A stretch of 64,000 bases of DNA from Thalassolituus sp006212115 (GCF_040372045.1 NZ_BAABWH010000004.1), one strand, 5' to 3'; positions 8,117 through 16,910 are shown, numbered from the stretch's first letter. Notes: generated from the letters alone by a model not told the origin. Made by a program: numbers and translations.

Positions 8117-8611
8117 ATGGGTATAGATGCTGATGATTTCCGGACGTATGTAATCCGTCCTACTTTGCAAAAACTCGAGGCCTACAGCGCCGACGCCGAG
8201 CAACTTCTGCTTGGCACGGCGGCAATAGAATCTGAGTTAGGCGCCTTTCTGAAAACAGAAGGACAACGAACATCCGGCATTTACCGACTACACGGCCTGA
8301 CGCACCGCCATATATGGGACGACTACCTTGCCGAACGGCCTGAGCTGGCCAGTAAAGTCCGAGGCATTGCCAGCCAACGAGAGTTTCTCGACAACCCACA
8401 CGCCGAGCTGACCACCAACCTGGCCTACGCCACCGCGATCACCTGGCTTGCGTATGTGCGCCACCCTCAATTCTCACTGCCGCGAGGCGCGAGTGTGTTG
8501 CATTTGGCAACCCTCTGGAAAACCTGTTACCACACCCGCGATGACCTGACCGTTCAGGACTTTGTTGAACGGTATGAAGCCTTGGTGGAATCCAGTCACG
8601 CAGTGGCCTGA
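8117..8611 (+). CDS. Hypothetical protein, phage-type lysozyme-like pattern
   Basis: A 164-residue soluble protein with no signal peptide. The pattern LLLGTAAIESELGAFLK...GIYRLHGLTHRHIWDDYL, then NLAYATAITWLAYVRH and LATLWKTCYHT, recalls a family in tailed-phage genomes that looks like a transglycosylase or lysozyme fold, with glutamate in AAIESELG as the possible catalytic residue. That relationship is from memory of the pattern and is not proven. A ribosome site (CTGGAG) precedes the ATG. It lies between the Fnr gene and ttcA on the same strand. It may be a domesticated phage gene. Confidence 0.55.
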   Translation: MGIDADDFRTYVIRPTLQKLEAYSADAEQLLLGTAAIESELGAFLKTEGQRTSGIYRLHGLTHRHIWDDYLAERPELASKVRGIASQREFLDNPHAELTTNLAYATAITWLAYVRHPQFSLPRGASVLHLATLWKTCYHTRDDLTVQDFVERYEALVESSHAVA

Positions 8612-8667
8612 TGTTTATCTGAGTTCGTCATTCTGATATAAAGCCCGGCTGGAAAACGGGGTAATGT

Positions 8668-9627
8668 ATGTCTGAATCTAACGTGTCTGAATCTTCATCG
8701 TCCGCACAGGATGCACCACAGGTGTTTGATCCTGCCGCTCTTGGTGGCGAGCCCAAAATACAGGGCTCTGAATCCGATGCGACGACAGCTGCCGCTGAAC
8801 GCAAGTCCAGAACAGAGTTCAACAAGCTGCAGAAGCGCCTCCGTCGCAACGTCGGTAAAGCGATCGAAGACTACCGCATGATCGAAGACGGCGACAAAAT
8901 CATGGTGTGCCTATCAGGTGGTAAAGACTCGTACACCATGCTCGACATCCTGATGAGTCTGCAGAAGAGCGCGCCGGTAAAGTTCGAACTGGTTGCCGTG
9001 AATATGGATCAGAAGCAGCCCGGTTTCCCCGAGCACATTCTGCCTGCCTATCTTGAGCAGCTAGGCGTGCCCTACCATATCGTCGAAAAAGACACTTACA
9101 GCGTGGTGAAAGAGATCGTACCGGAAGGTAAAACGACCTGCGGCCTTTGTTCACGCCTGCGCCGCGGTACTCTGTACGGTTTTGCCGAGTCCATTGGTGC
9201 AAACAAAATTGCATTGGGTCATCACCGCGACGACATCATCGAAACCCTGTTCCTGAATATGTTCCACGGCGGTAAGCTGAAAGCCATGCCACCAAAGCTA
9301 CTTAGCGATGATAAGAAACATGTGTTGATTCGCCCGCTGGCGTACTGCAAAGAGAAAGACATCGAGGCGTTTTCTGAAGCGCGGGAATTCCCCATCATCC
9401 CGTGTAATCTGTGTGGATCGCAGGAAAACCTGCAACGCCAGAACATCAAACAGATGCTGGCAGACTGGGAAAAACAACAACCGGGACGCAGTGAGAATAT
9501 CTTCGCAGCGGTTTGTAACGTTGCCCCATCTCAGTTGGGCGACCGCGAGCTGTGGAATTTTGAAGAACTTCAGGACGAACAGGACAAGAGCCATCTGGTC
9601 AACCGAATCAGCCTGATCCAGACCTGA
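8668..9627 (+). CDS. ttcA: tRNA 2-thiocytidine biosynthesis protein TtcA
   Basis: A 319-residue ATP- and iron-sulfur-dependent enzyme that puts sulfur on cytidine 32 of certain tRNAs. The PP-loop SGGKDS is at 83-88, a CxxC at 158-161 (CGLC), and further cysteines at 246 and 249 (CNLC). In E. coli TtcA two cysteines of the first pair and one of the second hold the cluster. The ALGHHRDD motif near 182-189 is also typical. The first ~45 residues are a low-complexity Ser/Ala/Asp-rich leader longer than in E. coli; the conserved part starts at TEFNKLQKRLRR. Confidence 0.95.
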   Translation: MSESNVSESSSSAQDAPQVFDPAALGGEPKIQGSESDATTAAAERKSRTEFNKLQKRLRRNVGKAIEDYRMIEDGDKIMVCLSGGKDSYTMLDILMSLQKSAPVKFELVAVNMDQKQPGFPEHILPAYLEQLGVPYHIVEKDTYSVVKEIVPEGKTTCGLCSRLRRGTLYGFAESIGANKIALGHHRDDIIETLFLNMFHGGKLKAMPPKLLSDDKKHVLIRPLAYCKEKDIEAFSEAREFPIIPCNLCGSQENLQRQNIKQMLADWEKQQPGRSENIFAAVCNVAPSQLGDRELWNFEELQDEQDKSHLVNRISLIQT

Positions 9628-9687
9628 GCGTTTGAGATACGGCTTTAAAGATGCCGCTCCTTACACCCGTTCTTTACAACCCGCCTT

Positions 9688-10212
9688 TCACACTCCGCCT
9701 CCGAGCATGCGGGTGACCTGCACCTGCATGTCACCCGGCCCTTTCAGTATCAGTCCAAACTCGTAGCGGCGCTCGTTCATCATATCCTCGGCAATGGCCT
9801 TCAATAGGCAGGCATCGCGGGATAACTGCGGCTCGGGCATTTCTATACGAACCAGATAATCCGTACTCAGCTCCTCAATGGCGAGGGTCGATACTGCTTC
9901 AGTCGGCGCACCTGCCAGACCTTTACGCAACCATTGAACAAACAGGCCATGACTACCGTCGTCATTTAACTTTCTGATCAGCCGGATATCCCCTTCGGCA
10001 TCCGCTGACTTCCAGGGGCACACCCGGCGGACAGCATCCACCCAGACCGGCATTTGGTACGCGTCTACCAACGCCTGATCAGAATTGTGCTCTCCTGTGG
10101 GCGTTTGTCCTGCATTTTGACCCGAGGCCTGAATGGACAACCCAAGTAATAAATACAGCCAAACGCTTTTTAAAGAAACAAACACACTGCGCTGAACCCA
10201 ACCTTTCATCAT
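9688..10212 (-). CDS. Hypothetical exported protein
   Basis: A 174-residue protein with a Sec signal peptide: WVQRSVFVSLKSVWLYLLLGLSIQASG, with probable cleavage near residue 31. A strong AGGAGGT ribosome site precedes the tandem ATGATG start, so expression is likely. The mature part has two cysteines (VRRVCPWK and SRDACLLK) that could form a disulfide, and alternates charged strands and helices, ending in VQVTRMLGGGV. No family is recognised. It lies between convergent ttcA and greB, on the same strand as greB, 69 bp downstream of it. Confidence 0.6.
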   Translation of the reverse strand: MMKGWVQRSVFVSLKSVWLYLLLGLSIQASGQNAGQTPTGEHNSDQALVDAYQMPVWVDAVRRVCPWKSADAEGDIRLIRKLNDDGSHGLFVQWLRKGLAGAPTEAVSTLAIEELSTDYLVRIEMPEPQLSRDACLLKAIAEDMMNERRYEFGLILKGPGDMQVQVTRMLGGGV

Positions 10213-10281
10213 TGTGCACCTCCTGTGCCTTCAGATTAGTTCATTTCAGGGGCGCCGTGAGAAAGGACGTTCTGACTGGCG

Positions 10282-10818
10282 TCATGAAAATACAGGATCT
10301 GGACGCGTATCCCAATCCGGGCGCTGATAACTGACACTGGCAATCAGGTAATCGCTTTCGCCTTTCGGCAGTCGCACAGTGACTTCGTCCTCAACAAACT
10401 TGCCCACCAGCCCACGGGCCAGAGGGGCATCAATGCTGATGTAGCCATGAGGCAGGTCAATCTCATCCTCACCAACAATGCGATAGCGCAACAGCTCGCC
10501 GTCGTCATCCTCAAGCTCAACCCATGCGCCAAAGAAGACTTTATCAGGATCATCTGGAGTGCGGTCGACCACTGTCACCGCTTCTATCCGTTTTCTCAGA
10601 AACCGTAACCGGCCATCAATCTGTCGTAAGCGTTTCTTACCGTAGATGTACTCAGCGTTTTCGGATCGGTCACCCAGTTTCGCGGCGTCCGAGACCTCCT
10701 GCGTGACTTTAGGTCGCTCTTTCCGCCACAGGAATTCGTGCTCGTCTTCTAAGGCTTTTAAACCGCCGGGCGTAATCAGGTGCGCGCGTCGTGGTAATGG
10801 TTTTTTCTGTTCGGTCAT
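10282..10818 (-). CDS. greB: Transcription elongation factor GreB
   Basis: About 178 residues from the ATG at 10816-10818 (MTEQKKPLPRRAHLITPGG). An upstream in-frame ATG at 10845 adds nine residues with no better ribosome site. The N-terminal coiled-coil carries GDRSENAEYIYGKKRLRQID, the basic and acidic tip that enters the RNA polymerase secondary channel and stimulates transcript cleavage. The C-terminal FKBP-like domain (VFFGAWVELED...LVGKFVEDEVTV) is complete. GRLRFLRKRIEAV and the longer GKKRLR segment favour GreB over GreA. It diverges from the small membrane-protein gene at 10870. Confidence 0.92.
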   Translation of the reverse strand: MTEQKKPLPRRAHLITPGGLKALEDEHEFLWRKERPKVTQEVSDAAKLGDRSENAEYIYGKKRLRQIDGRLRFLRKRIEAVTVVDRTPDDPDKVFFGAWVELEDDDGELLRYRIVGEDEIDLPHGYISIDAPLARGLVGKFVEDEVTVRLPKGESDYLIASVSYQRPDWDTRPDPVFS

Positions 10819-10869
10819 GAGTTCGCAACATTCGTTGTGCAGCATGGGCTTTTGCCTGAAGCATACCCA

Positions 10870-11133
10870 ATGATTCGTCGCGGTGTCACTCTCGTCAGCG
10901 GAGTTCTGCTGATTCTGACGGGGCTGGTTGTTCTGCCACTCCCGATCCCTGTTGGTCTGTTAATGATTATTCTTGGCGTCTCCCTGATTGTGCCAGCAAT
11001 CCCGGCTCTAGGACGTTTTCTCACTCGTATGCGACGTCGTTACCCAGTCACCTCACGCAAGTTGAATCGTATCAGCACAAAACTGCCGGGTTTTATACGT
11101 CGGGTAATTCGGGATACCGACCCAGACGTGTAG
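10870..11133 (+). CDS. Small two-helix membrane protein, PGPGW-like
   Basis: An 87-residue protein started at ATG 10870 (MIRRGVTLVSG); the open frame reaches back to 10837 but would overlap greB. Two hydrophobic helices, GVTLVSGVLLILTGLVVLPL and IPVGLLMIILGVSLIVPAIP, are joined by a PLPIPVG turn. They are followed by a strongly basic tail (RMRRRYPVTSRKLNRISTKLPGFIRRVIR). The layout resembles the PGPGW family of small inner-membrane proteins, whose function is unknown, but the exact PGPGW motif is missing. Confidence 0.6.
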   Translation: MIRRGVTLVSGVLLILTGLVVLPLPIPVGLLMIILGVSLIVPAIPALGRFLTRMRRRYPVTSRKLNRISTKLPGFIRRVIRDTDPDV

Positions 11134-11195
11134 CCAATCCTTGCGGCCGTGACTGTGCTACCTTGTAACTCTCGGGGTTTTCAATCAAAGACAGA

Positions 11196-11843
11196 ATGAA
11201 AGACACAGTGCCAGAAGCAAAGCAAGGAACAAAGCCAGGAACTAGGCCCACAGCAGTGCCAAGCGCACTAGAGGAAACACTGGATACAGTGACCGACCTC
11301 CTCGCCAGCTATCTCGGTGAAGGCCACCAGTGCCGTGAGTACGAGCTCATACGCTGGCTCCAGGAACCGGCCCAGGCGATCTTTCAACCCAATGCGCTCA
11401 GCGACACTATGATGCTGTTTCGCGCGAACTTTATCGTCATGCACTGTCTTTATCGGCTGCGTCAGCGCTGGCTCGACGAGCAGCGAGGCTATCTGACTAT
11501 CAGCTCTCTGGAAGTCGGCTTGCAGCCCATTTCTGGAGCGTCAGAAAATCAATTACCCGGCGAACATGATCCACTGGCGGACTACTACCTCAACCTCAAT
11601 CATCTCGATACCGATGAAGCCAGTGTCGATGCTCTGTTGAACGATTTCTGGCGTCGCATGGTCGTACCAGAACAGAACGATGAGGACTTTGCGACATTAC
11701 AACTGCAACCACCCACGGATGCACACACTCTGCGGCAACAGTATCGCCGCCTGGCTAATCAACATCATCCCGACAAGGGTGGCGACAGCGAGCAGTTCCG
11801 TAAAATTACTGCTGCCTATCAGCGACTGAAGTACGCTTTCTGA
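11196..11843 (+). CDS. DnaJ-domain protein (DnaJ-related N-terminal domain)
   Basis: A 215-residue protein with a C-terminal J domain (~160-215) that keeps the HPD tripeptide in LANQHHPDKGGDSEQFRKITAAYQRL, so it should stimulate a DnaK-type ATPase. The N-terminal part (LASYLGEGHQCREYELIRWLQEPAQAIFQPN...LFRANFIVMHCLYRLRQRW) matches the DnaJ-related domain found in marine gammaproteobacteria, whose client is unknown. It begins with a Lys/Pro/Thr-rich leader. It is followed after 25 bp by the polysaccharide deacetylase gene on the same strand. Confidence 0.82.
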   Translation: MKDTVPEAKQGTKPGTRPTAVPSALEETLDTVTDLLASYLGEGHQCREYELIRWLQEPAQAIFQPNALSDTMMLFRANFIVMHCLYRLRQRWLDEQRGYLTISSLEVGLQPISGASENQLPGEHDPLADYYLNLNHLDTDEASVDALLNDFWRRMVVPEQNDEDFATLQLQPPTDAHTLRQQYRRLANQHHPDKGGDSEQFRKITAAYQRLKYAF

Positions 11844-11868
11844 AACCATTCTGAGGAAAACGAACACT

Positions 11869-12930
11869 ATGCCGACTGCACTATCATTACGACTCAAGCC
11901 TCTGCTTTCTATGCTCCTAGCGGGGTGCGCTCTACTGCCCGGGCTAACGCATGCATTGGTGATTCTGCAATATCACCACGTAGATGCCACGACGCCTGCG
12001 GTGACAAGTGTGTCCCCAGAGGTGTTCCGCGAGCACATGGCCTTGCTAGACGCTCAGGATATGAATGTCGTTAATCTGGAAGAAGCAATGCAGCTGGTAC
12101 TTGCGGGAGAGGCACTTCCCGAACGGGCCGTCGCCATTACGTTCGACGATGCCTACCTTTCTGTCTACGAAAACGCTTGGCCAGAGCTGAAAAAACGCGG
12201 TTGGTCTTTCACCATGTTCACCAGCACAGGTCCGGTTGATAAAGGCTACGCCGACATGATGAGCTGGGATCAACTGCGCGAAATTAAAGCAGGCGGTGCC
12301 GTCATTGCGAACCACACCCGGACTCATCCGTATTTGCTTGAAGTCCCCGAAGGTCAATCCAAGAAAGATTGGTGGCGCGACGAAATCCAACAGGCTGAGG
12401 AGCGCATCAAGGAGGAAACCGGTGCATCCACGCGCATGTTTGCGTACCCGTACGGAGAATTCAGCCTCGATATGGCTGAGTGGCTGTCAGACAAAGGCTA
12501 TATCGCCTTCGGCCAACAAAGCGGAGCCGTTGGCAGTTCAGCTCATCCGCAGGTCATTGCGCGCTTTCCAGCATCCGGCATATACGCGAACGTCGACACC
12601 CTGAAAACCAAGCTACTGAGCCTGCCGTTTACGGTTTCACCCGATCAGGTTCACGACCCGGTTCTGACTGACAACCCACCGCAACTGAAACTGGAGTTTG
12701 TAATCGACGATTTTCGTCCCGCGCAGGTGCAGTGTTACGCAGCGGGCGTGGGTGAAATGGACATAGAAAAAGAAACCCGCAGTGACACCCTTACTGTCAC
12801 CATGCAGCAATCTTCAGCCATTACCGCCGGACGGGGCCGCTATAACTGCACCGCCCCAAGCATCAGTCAACCGGGGCGCTTTTATTGGTATTCGCAACTG
12901 TGGGTCAATATGGAAGTCAGTAACAGGTAG
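11869..12930 (+). CDS. Polysaccharide deacetylase family protein, exported
   Basis: A 353-residue protein. The N-terminus (LKPLLSMLLAGCALLPGLTHA) is a signal peptide; LLAGC could be a lipobox, but a downstream THA cleavage site is also possible. The carbohydrate esterase 4 (NodB-like) domain has TFDDAY with the metal and catalytic aspartates (~90-95), HTRTHP supplying the metal histidines (~143-148), and FAYPYGEFS (~186-194). Such enzymes remove acetyl groups from chitin-like or cell-wall sugars. The last ~100 residues form a beta-rich domain I do not recognise. A GAGGAAA ribosome site precedes the ATG. Its stop is only six bases from that of the convergent metallopeptidase. Confidence 0.85.
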   Translation: MPTALSLRLKPLLSMLLAGCALLPGLTHALVILQYHHVDATTPAVTSVSPEVFREHMALLDAQDMNVVNLEEAMQLVLAGEALPERAVAITFDDAYLSVYENAWPELKKRGWSFTMFTSTGPVDKGYADMMSWDQLREIKAGGAVIANHTRTHPYLLEVPEGQSKKDWWRDEIQQAEERIKEETGASTRMFAYPYGEFSLDMAEWLSDKGYIAFGQQSGAVGSSAHPQVIARFPASGIYANVDTLKTKLLSLPFTVSPDQVHDPVLTDNPPQLKLEFVIDDFRPAQVQCYAAGVGEMDIEKETRSDTLTVTMQQSSAITAGRGRYNCTAPSISQPGRFYWYSQLWVNMEVSNR

Positions 12931-12936
12931 AACGAC

Positions 12937-13641
12937 TTACAGAAGCATCAGCCCTGCCTGATTAATGCGTTTGTCACGAGCGCGCCAATCAGGCAAGCAG
13001 GATGTCATCGCGGCTTTGAATCCGGGGCCGTGATCAAAATGCTCGAGGTGGCAAAGCTCATGTACCACCACCAGCTCGATCAGATCTTCGGGGAGCGATA
13101 ACAAAGCAAGATTGAGGTTGATGTAGCCGCGCTTAGACAGACTCCCCCAACGGGTCCGCATACGCTTTACACGCAGAACCGGGCGCTCACGCCCCGGTTT
13201 GGAAAATCTTGGCCACCACTCTTCGATCAATCGCGTAAAACATCGTCGTGCTTCTTCGCGTTGCCACTTATCGATCGCTTTCTCTTTTTTTTCTGCGGGC
13301 CAGTCATGGGGCATCCATACCTGTTGATCCGTAACCAGAAACTCCCCTAGCGCACTGTCGACGATCGGCAACTCCCGGCCGTACAGCATGAGGCTGCTAT
13401 CACGTTTACGTTCGCGCTCTTTGACCGCATCCCGTCGCTCCGACAACCAGTCCTGATGCCGACGTACAAACGTCAGGACGTCGGCCTTAGGAGTACCCAC
13501 GGGAACCCGGATATCGACCTCCCCCTGGGATGTCACCTGAAGACGGATCGACTTACGGACCGACGCACTGAGCAGCACTTTCACCGATTCTCCGGCGACG
13601 TCTAACCATAATTCCTGCCGGTAGGATTTCCGCTGTCTCAT
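12937..13641 (-). CDS. YgjP-like zinc metallopeptidase (SprT/WLM-type)
   Basis: About 234 residues from the ATG at 13639-13641 (MRQRKSYRQELWLDVAGE). The longer open frame back to 13773 is antisense to the UPF0149 gene and has a Ser/Arg-rich composition unlike protein. The family pattern is clear: KSIRLQV near the start, TRWGSLSKRGYINLNLALLSLPEDLIELVVVHELCHLEHFDHGPGF, with HELCH as the zinc and catalytic site and a third histidine in the HFDHG segment. YgjP-like proteins are often linked to restriction systems or stand alone; here it is between housekeeping genes. It is convergent with the deacetylase gene. Confidence 0.85.
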   Translation of the reverse strand: MRQRKSYRQELWLDVAGESVKVLLSASVRKSIRLQVTSQGEVDIRVPVGTPKADVLTFVRRHQDWLSERRDAVKERERKRDSSLMLYGRELPIVDSALGEFLVTDQQVWMPHDWPAEKKEKAIDKWQREEARRCFTRLIEEWWPRFSKPGRERPVLRVKRMRTRWGSLSKRGYINLNLALLSLPEDLIELVVVHELCHLEHFDHGPGFKAAMTSCLPDWRARDKRINQAGLMLL

Positions 13642-13687
13642 AAGCCTGATAGGATTGCCTGATTGTATGTAACTGATATCTGAATAT

Positions 13688-14272
13688 ATGACTGACCTGA
13701 ATAGTATCCCAGCGCTCACTGAAGAAGAACTGGAACGTCTCGGCACTCTGCTCGAAGAAGAAGCCGAACGCAACGACAGCTTCGATTTTTTCGCGGTTCA
13801 TGGCTTTATTACAGGCCTGCTGACCGGACCAGCAGGCCCCGCCGGTATCGATGCGCAGGTACTCTGGGATTGCGCATTTGAAGCGCAGACCGGATTCTCC
13901 AAAGCAGAACGTCAGGATGTCGACACCCTGATGCAGCAGTTGGCAAAAGAAATTCAGGCGTGGCTGGATTCAGGTCAGGACTTCCCAGTGCCTGCAGATC
14001 TGACCTTAGTCGATGACGAGAATGAGCCGCCGATCGAAAGCTGGGCGATGGGCTTTATGTCCGCTGTGCTTCTTAACGAAGAGTCCTGGTATGCAGACAG
14101 AGAAGAAGTTGTCGCGCAGCACCTGTTCCCGATCATGTATGCATCGGGTCTGTTTATGGACGAGCCCGAAATGGCCGACATCGACGAAGATCCGGATCTG
14201 TCGGATCGCATGTGTGGCAACATCCCCGCTGCCGTCGTCGAGCTTTACCTGATGATGCACGGCGCAGCCTGA
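13688..14272 (+). CDS. UPF0149 (YgfB/YecA) family protein
   Basis: A 194-residue acidic, helical protein typical of UPF0149: LTEEELERLGTLLEEEAERNDSFDFFAVHGFITGLLTGP at the start, then PIESWAMGFMSAVLLNEESWYADREE, and a final helix PAAVVELYLMMHGAA. The WAxGFM and HGFITGLL motifs define the family. The YecA-type C-terminal zinc knuckle with four cysteines is missing, so this is the short form. YgfB-type proteins in pseudomonads affect gene expression, but no function can be assigned here. It starts 46 bp from, and diverges from, the metallopeptidase gene. Confidence 0.85.
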   Translation: MTDLNSIPALTEEELERLGTLLEEEAERNDSFDFFAVHGFITGLLTGPAGPAGIDAQVLWDCAFEAQTGFSKAERQDVDTLMQQLAKEIQAWLDSGQDFPVPADLTLVDDENEPPIESWAMGFMSAVLLNEESWYADREEVVAQHLFPIMYASGLFMDEPEMADIDEDPDLSDRMCGNIPAAVVELYLMMHGAA

Positions 14273-14287
14273 CGACTGCGACTAGTA

Positions 14288-15658
14288 TCAGAGCGCTTCA
14301 GCGATAGCCTGTGGCGCTCTCAGCCAGACTTCCACGCGACTGTTTTTCTGGCGACCGTCGTTCCCTTCGATGCGCGCTAATGGCGCCTCAGCACCAAAGC
14401 CATCGACCTCATTCGCATAGAAATCCGCCTGCTTCAGTGCACGACTGACCGCCATCGCACGATGTTTTGACAAAAGCTGAGCACGATTCAGATCATCACT
14501 CTCCGACGCGTACCCAAATAACATGACCTCCGCGTCTGGGTGCTTCTTCAGATAAGTGAGCAAGCGATCGACATCGCGCTGCGCTTTGTTATCCAGACGC
14601 GCACTGCTTTCGTTAAAGCGGAAGTTCACACTCAACCGGTACGCGCCATCCAAACGTGATCGGATCGTGTCTGGTAACGAAGCGACGTTATCCGGTCGCA
14701 CGGCCGCGACATCCTGCGAGATAAAGCCTGTCTCTGCGACCTGCTCCTGCCCTTCTGAAGCAACAAAGGCCAGAAAGTCTTTTACATAACGGTTTTCAGG
14801 TACTCCAGCGGTGTACATGTAGAGGCGACGGGATAAAGCGTAATCTTCCGTTGCCACCGTCAAACGATCGGGTGCCAAGGCAGCCACATCTCCAGCGGAA
14901 ACGGCGATCAACTTAGACTGACGAACCGCAGGAAGACCAACGAAACCGATTGCGCCACGTACACCACTTACCCGGTCAGACAACGCATTGTTCGATTCAA
15001 AGCGCAACGCTCCGTCGGCCAGAGGTGTCTTGCCCAGTACCATGTGCTTAAAGCTGTCCCAGGTACCGGACTTCCCGTCTCGCGCAAAGATACTCACCGG
15101 CACATCTGCTCCGCCAAGCTCGGACCAGTTTGTGATCTGGCCGGAGAAGATAGCGCGTAACGATTCAACACTTAAGGCATTCACAGGGTTCGTCGGATCG
15201 ACAATAATGGCCAGCCCGTCAATGCCCACAATATGTTCACTGTCCGAAGTCGTCAGATCAGCACGAGTAATCTGGCTTGCTTCTTTGGGTTTAACCGGGC
15301 GCGACGCCGCCGCAATATCCGTCAGACCTTTTGCCAGCGCACTGAAGCCGGTACCCGAGCCATGCGCGGCAATGTCGACGATAACGTGCGAGCCAATGCT
15401 ATCCAGATAACCCGTAATACGAACTTCGTTTTCCGCGAGCGGAACACGGTTCAACTGACTGGCACCATGACGCGTCAACCAGGCTTCAGCCAGTGCCGGG
15501 GCCATTTCAGCGCCGATAGTATTGGAACCATCTATACGAAAGAGATGCTGATAACGCCCGGATGGAATATCCGAAAACAACGAGCGATCCAGTGCAGACA
15601 CACCGGATGAAAAAGCCAGAGGAATCAGGGATAAAACAAGAAGGATCAGTGAACGCAT
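14288..15658 (-). CDS. PstS-like phosphate-binding domain fused to OmpA-like domain
   Basis: A 456-residue exported protein. A signal peptide (LILLVLSLIPLAFSSGVSA) is followed by a type 2 periplasmic binding fold of the PstS/phosphate family: FRIDGSNTIGAEMAPALAEAWL near 40-62, AAHGSGTGFSALAKG, and ARDGKSGTWDSFKHM near 195-208. From about residue 345 an OmpA-like peptidoglycan-binding domain begins: NFRFNESSARLDNKAQRDVDRLLTYLKKHPDAEVMLFGYASESD and ending in DGRQKNSRVEVWL. The fusion would tether the binding domain to the cell wall. No transport permease lies nearby, so uptake is not its obvious role; sensing or surface adhesion are alternatives. Confidence 0.88.
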   Translation of the reverse strand: MRSLILLVLSLIPLAFSSGVSALDRSLFSDIPSGRYQHLFRIDGSNTIGAEMAPALAEAWLTRHGASQLNRVPLAENEVRITGYLDSIGSHVIVDIAAHGSGTGFSALAKGLTDIAAASRPVKPKEASQITRADLTTSDSEHIVGIDGLAIIVDPTNPVNALSVESLRAIFSGQITNWSELGGADVPVSIFARDGKSGTWDSFKHMVLGKTPLADGALRFESNNALSDRVSGVRGAIGFVGLPAVRQSKLIAVSAGDVAALAPDRLTVATEDYALSRRLYMYTAGVPENRYVKDFLAFVASEGQEQVAETGFISQDVAAVRPDNVASLPDTIRSRLDGAYRLSVNFRFNESSARLDNKAQRDVDRLLTYLKKHPDAEVMLFGYASESDDLNRAQLLSKHRAMAVSRALKQADFYANEVDGFGAEAPLARIEGNDGRQKNSRVEVWLRAPQAIAEAL

Positions 15659-15742
15659 GCTGGATACTGCTTAAGAAACCAGCGCGTACGTTACCTGACT
15701 TTTATGACAGTTTTATTACAAAAGACAAAACTATCAATAGTT

Positions 15743-16465
15743 TCAATGAGTTATGTAATCCCGCGTCGCCGTTTGATATTGCTCTTCGAGCACAATATCG
15801 CGGAATTCACGCAGCGTGTTGAGCGGAGCGTCCACGACAAAGCTGTTTACCAACCAAGACGGCAGACCGCCGCCGGGGTTCGCATGCGCTTCGTAAGTAA
15901 CACGCAAGTCGCCGCCCGCCAGAGGTTCCAGTAACCAACTGCCAGAGAACTCGCGAACACGCACATGGTCGTCGTTGGCTGGGAAAATATCGTTACGCGC
16001 ATCCATAGAAACCCGGACGGCGCCCGTCTCTGGATTTTGGGTAATGGTGGTCTCGCTGATGCTGTCGCGGTTTTTAACCGGCCACGGCATAGACGTCACC
16101 GTGTAGTAAATGGCGTTCGTCGATGACAGCTCTTCGATCAAATCCATAGCCTTACAGTTGAAGACCCACTCATGAGCGCGCGTTACATCCTGAAGCAAGG
16201 CGATGGGAGCAGTCAGACTGCTTTTGAGTGTCGTCACCCCTTTGAACGCCTTCATGTCAGAGCCTTTTACGTCGCTGAGGAACACTCTGATGTCGTTCTT
16301 CTCATCGTAGGTGGCTTCTTTCCAGTGCCTCTTGTCTTTCTTGCTGGCGCTGGACTCCGTACCGGCGTTGTCTGCCGCAGATAAAGGTACTACCAACATC
16401 AAAAGCAGTACGGCCATTACACTCTTAAAGGCGTTAAGCACGTTGTCCGGGAGAGCGTTAATCAT
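15743..16465 (-). CDS. START-domain lipid-binding protein, exported
   Basis: About 240 residues from the ATG at 16463-16465 (MINALPDNVLNAFKSVMAVLLLMLVVPLSAADN), which gives a clean signal peptide; the frame is open upstream but that part overlaps bolA. The mature part is a START/SRPBCC hydrophobic-pocket fold with DVTRAHEWVFNCKAMDLIEE, VTSMPWPVKNRDSISETTI and GSWLLEPLAGGDLRVTYEAHANPGGGLPSWLVNSFVVDAPLNTLREFRDIV. Such proteins bind lipids or other hydrophobic ligands. Its start overlaps the bolA stop by 8 bp, so the two are translationally coupled. Confidence 0.83.
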   Translation of the reverse strand: MINALPDNVLNAFKSVMAVLLLMLVVPLSAADNAGTESSASKKDKRHWKEATYDEKNDIRVFLSDVKGSDMKAFKGVTTLKSSLTAPIALLQDVTRAHEWVFNCKAMDLIEELSSTNAIYYTVTSMPWPVKNRDSISETTITQNPETGAVRVSMDARNDIFPANDDHVRVREFSGSWLLEPLAGGDLRVTYEAHANPGGGLPSWLVNSFVVDAPLNTLREFRDIVLEEQYQTATRDYITH

Positions 16466-16775
16466 GTTTGCTGCCCCCCAGACATTTCGGGGAATCTGGA
16501 ATTGGCGTGTCAGGCTGCCATTCATCCGGCGCATGCAAATGAAGAGACAGCGCATGAACCGGGCCCGCCAGCTCTTCTTTCAGAGCACCGTACACCGATT
16601 GATGACGCGCTACCGTGCGCAGTCCAGAGAAACGTTCAGACACCATAGTGACCTTAAAATGCGAGTCCGTCGCTGGGCCATGGTGCATGTGGCTCTCGTT
16701 ATCAATTTGCAAGAAAACAGGCTCAAACGCCGCCAACTTCTGCTCAATAATCTGAGCGGTGCTCCCTTGATTCAT
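16458..16775 (-). CDS. bolA: BolA family protein
   Basis: A 105-residue protein with the BolA fold: IIEQKLAAFEPVFLQIDNESHMHHGPATDSHFKVTMVSERFSGLRTVARHQSVYGALKEEL, then HALSLHLHAPDEW. The conserved HFKV strand, the FxGLxxVxRHQxVYxAL segment and the C-terminal histidine are all there. BolA proteins work with monothiol glutaredoxins on Fe-S clusters and influence cell shape and stress response. The start of the downstream START-domain gene overlaps its end. BolA is more often beside a glutaredoxin or trigger factor, so the START partner is unusual. Confidence 0.92.
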   Translation of the reverse strand: MNQGSTAQIIEQKLAAFEPVFLQIDNESHMHHGPATDSHFKVTMVSERFSGLRTVARHQSVYGALKEELAGPVHALSLHLHAPDEWQPDTPIPDSPKCLGGSKHD

Positions 16776-16910
16776 ACTTCACCTGACAACATAACGATGA
16801 CCTATCATAAACGACTCCTTGCCTGTTGCACACCGTGGAGGGTTGTCGTTAAAGTACGCCTTCGACCGACCCGCTTTGCGGCTTTATCACGACTACGGAT
16901 TTTTCGAATC

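Noticed and set aside
12480..13000. Short overlapping frames inside the polysaccharide deacetylase gene.
   Set aside because: They are shadows of a well-supported gene, with no ribosome site or domain.
16311..16910. A plus-strand extension of the coiled-coil protein gene over 200 codons upstream.
   Set aside because: It is antisense to bolA and the START gene, and the composition is Arg-rich and unlike the true protein after ATG 16911.
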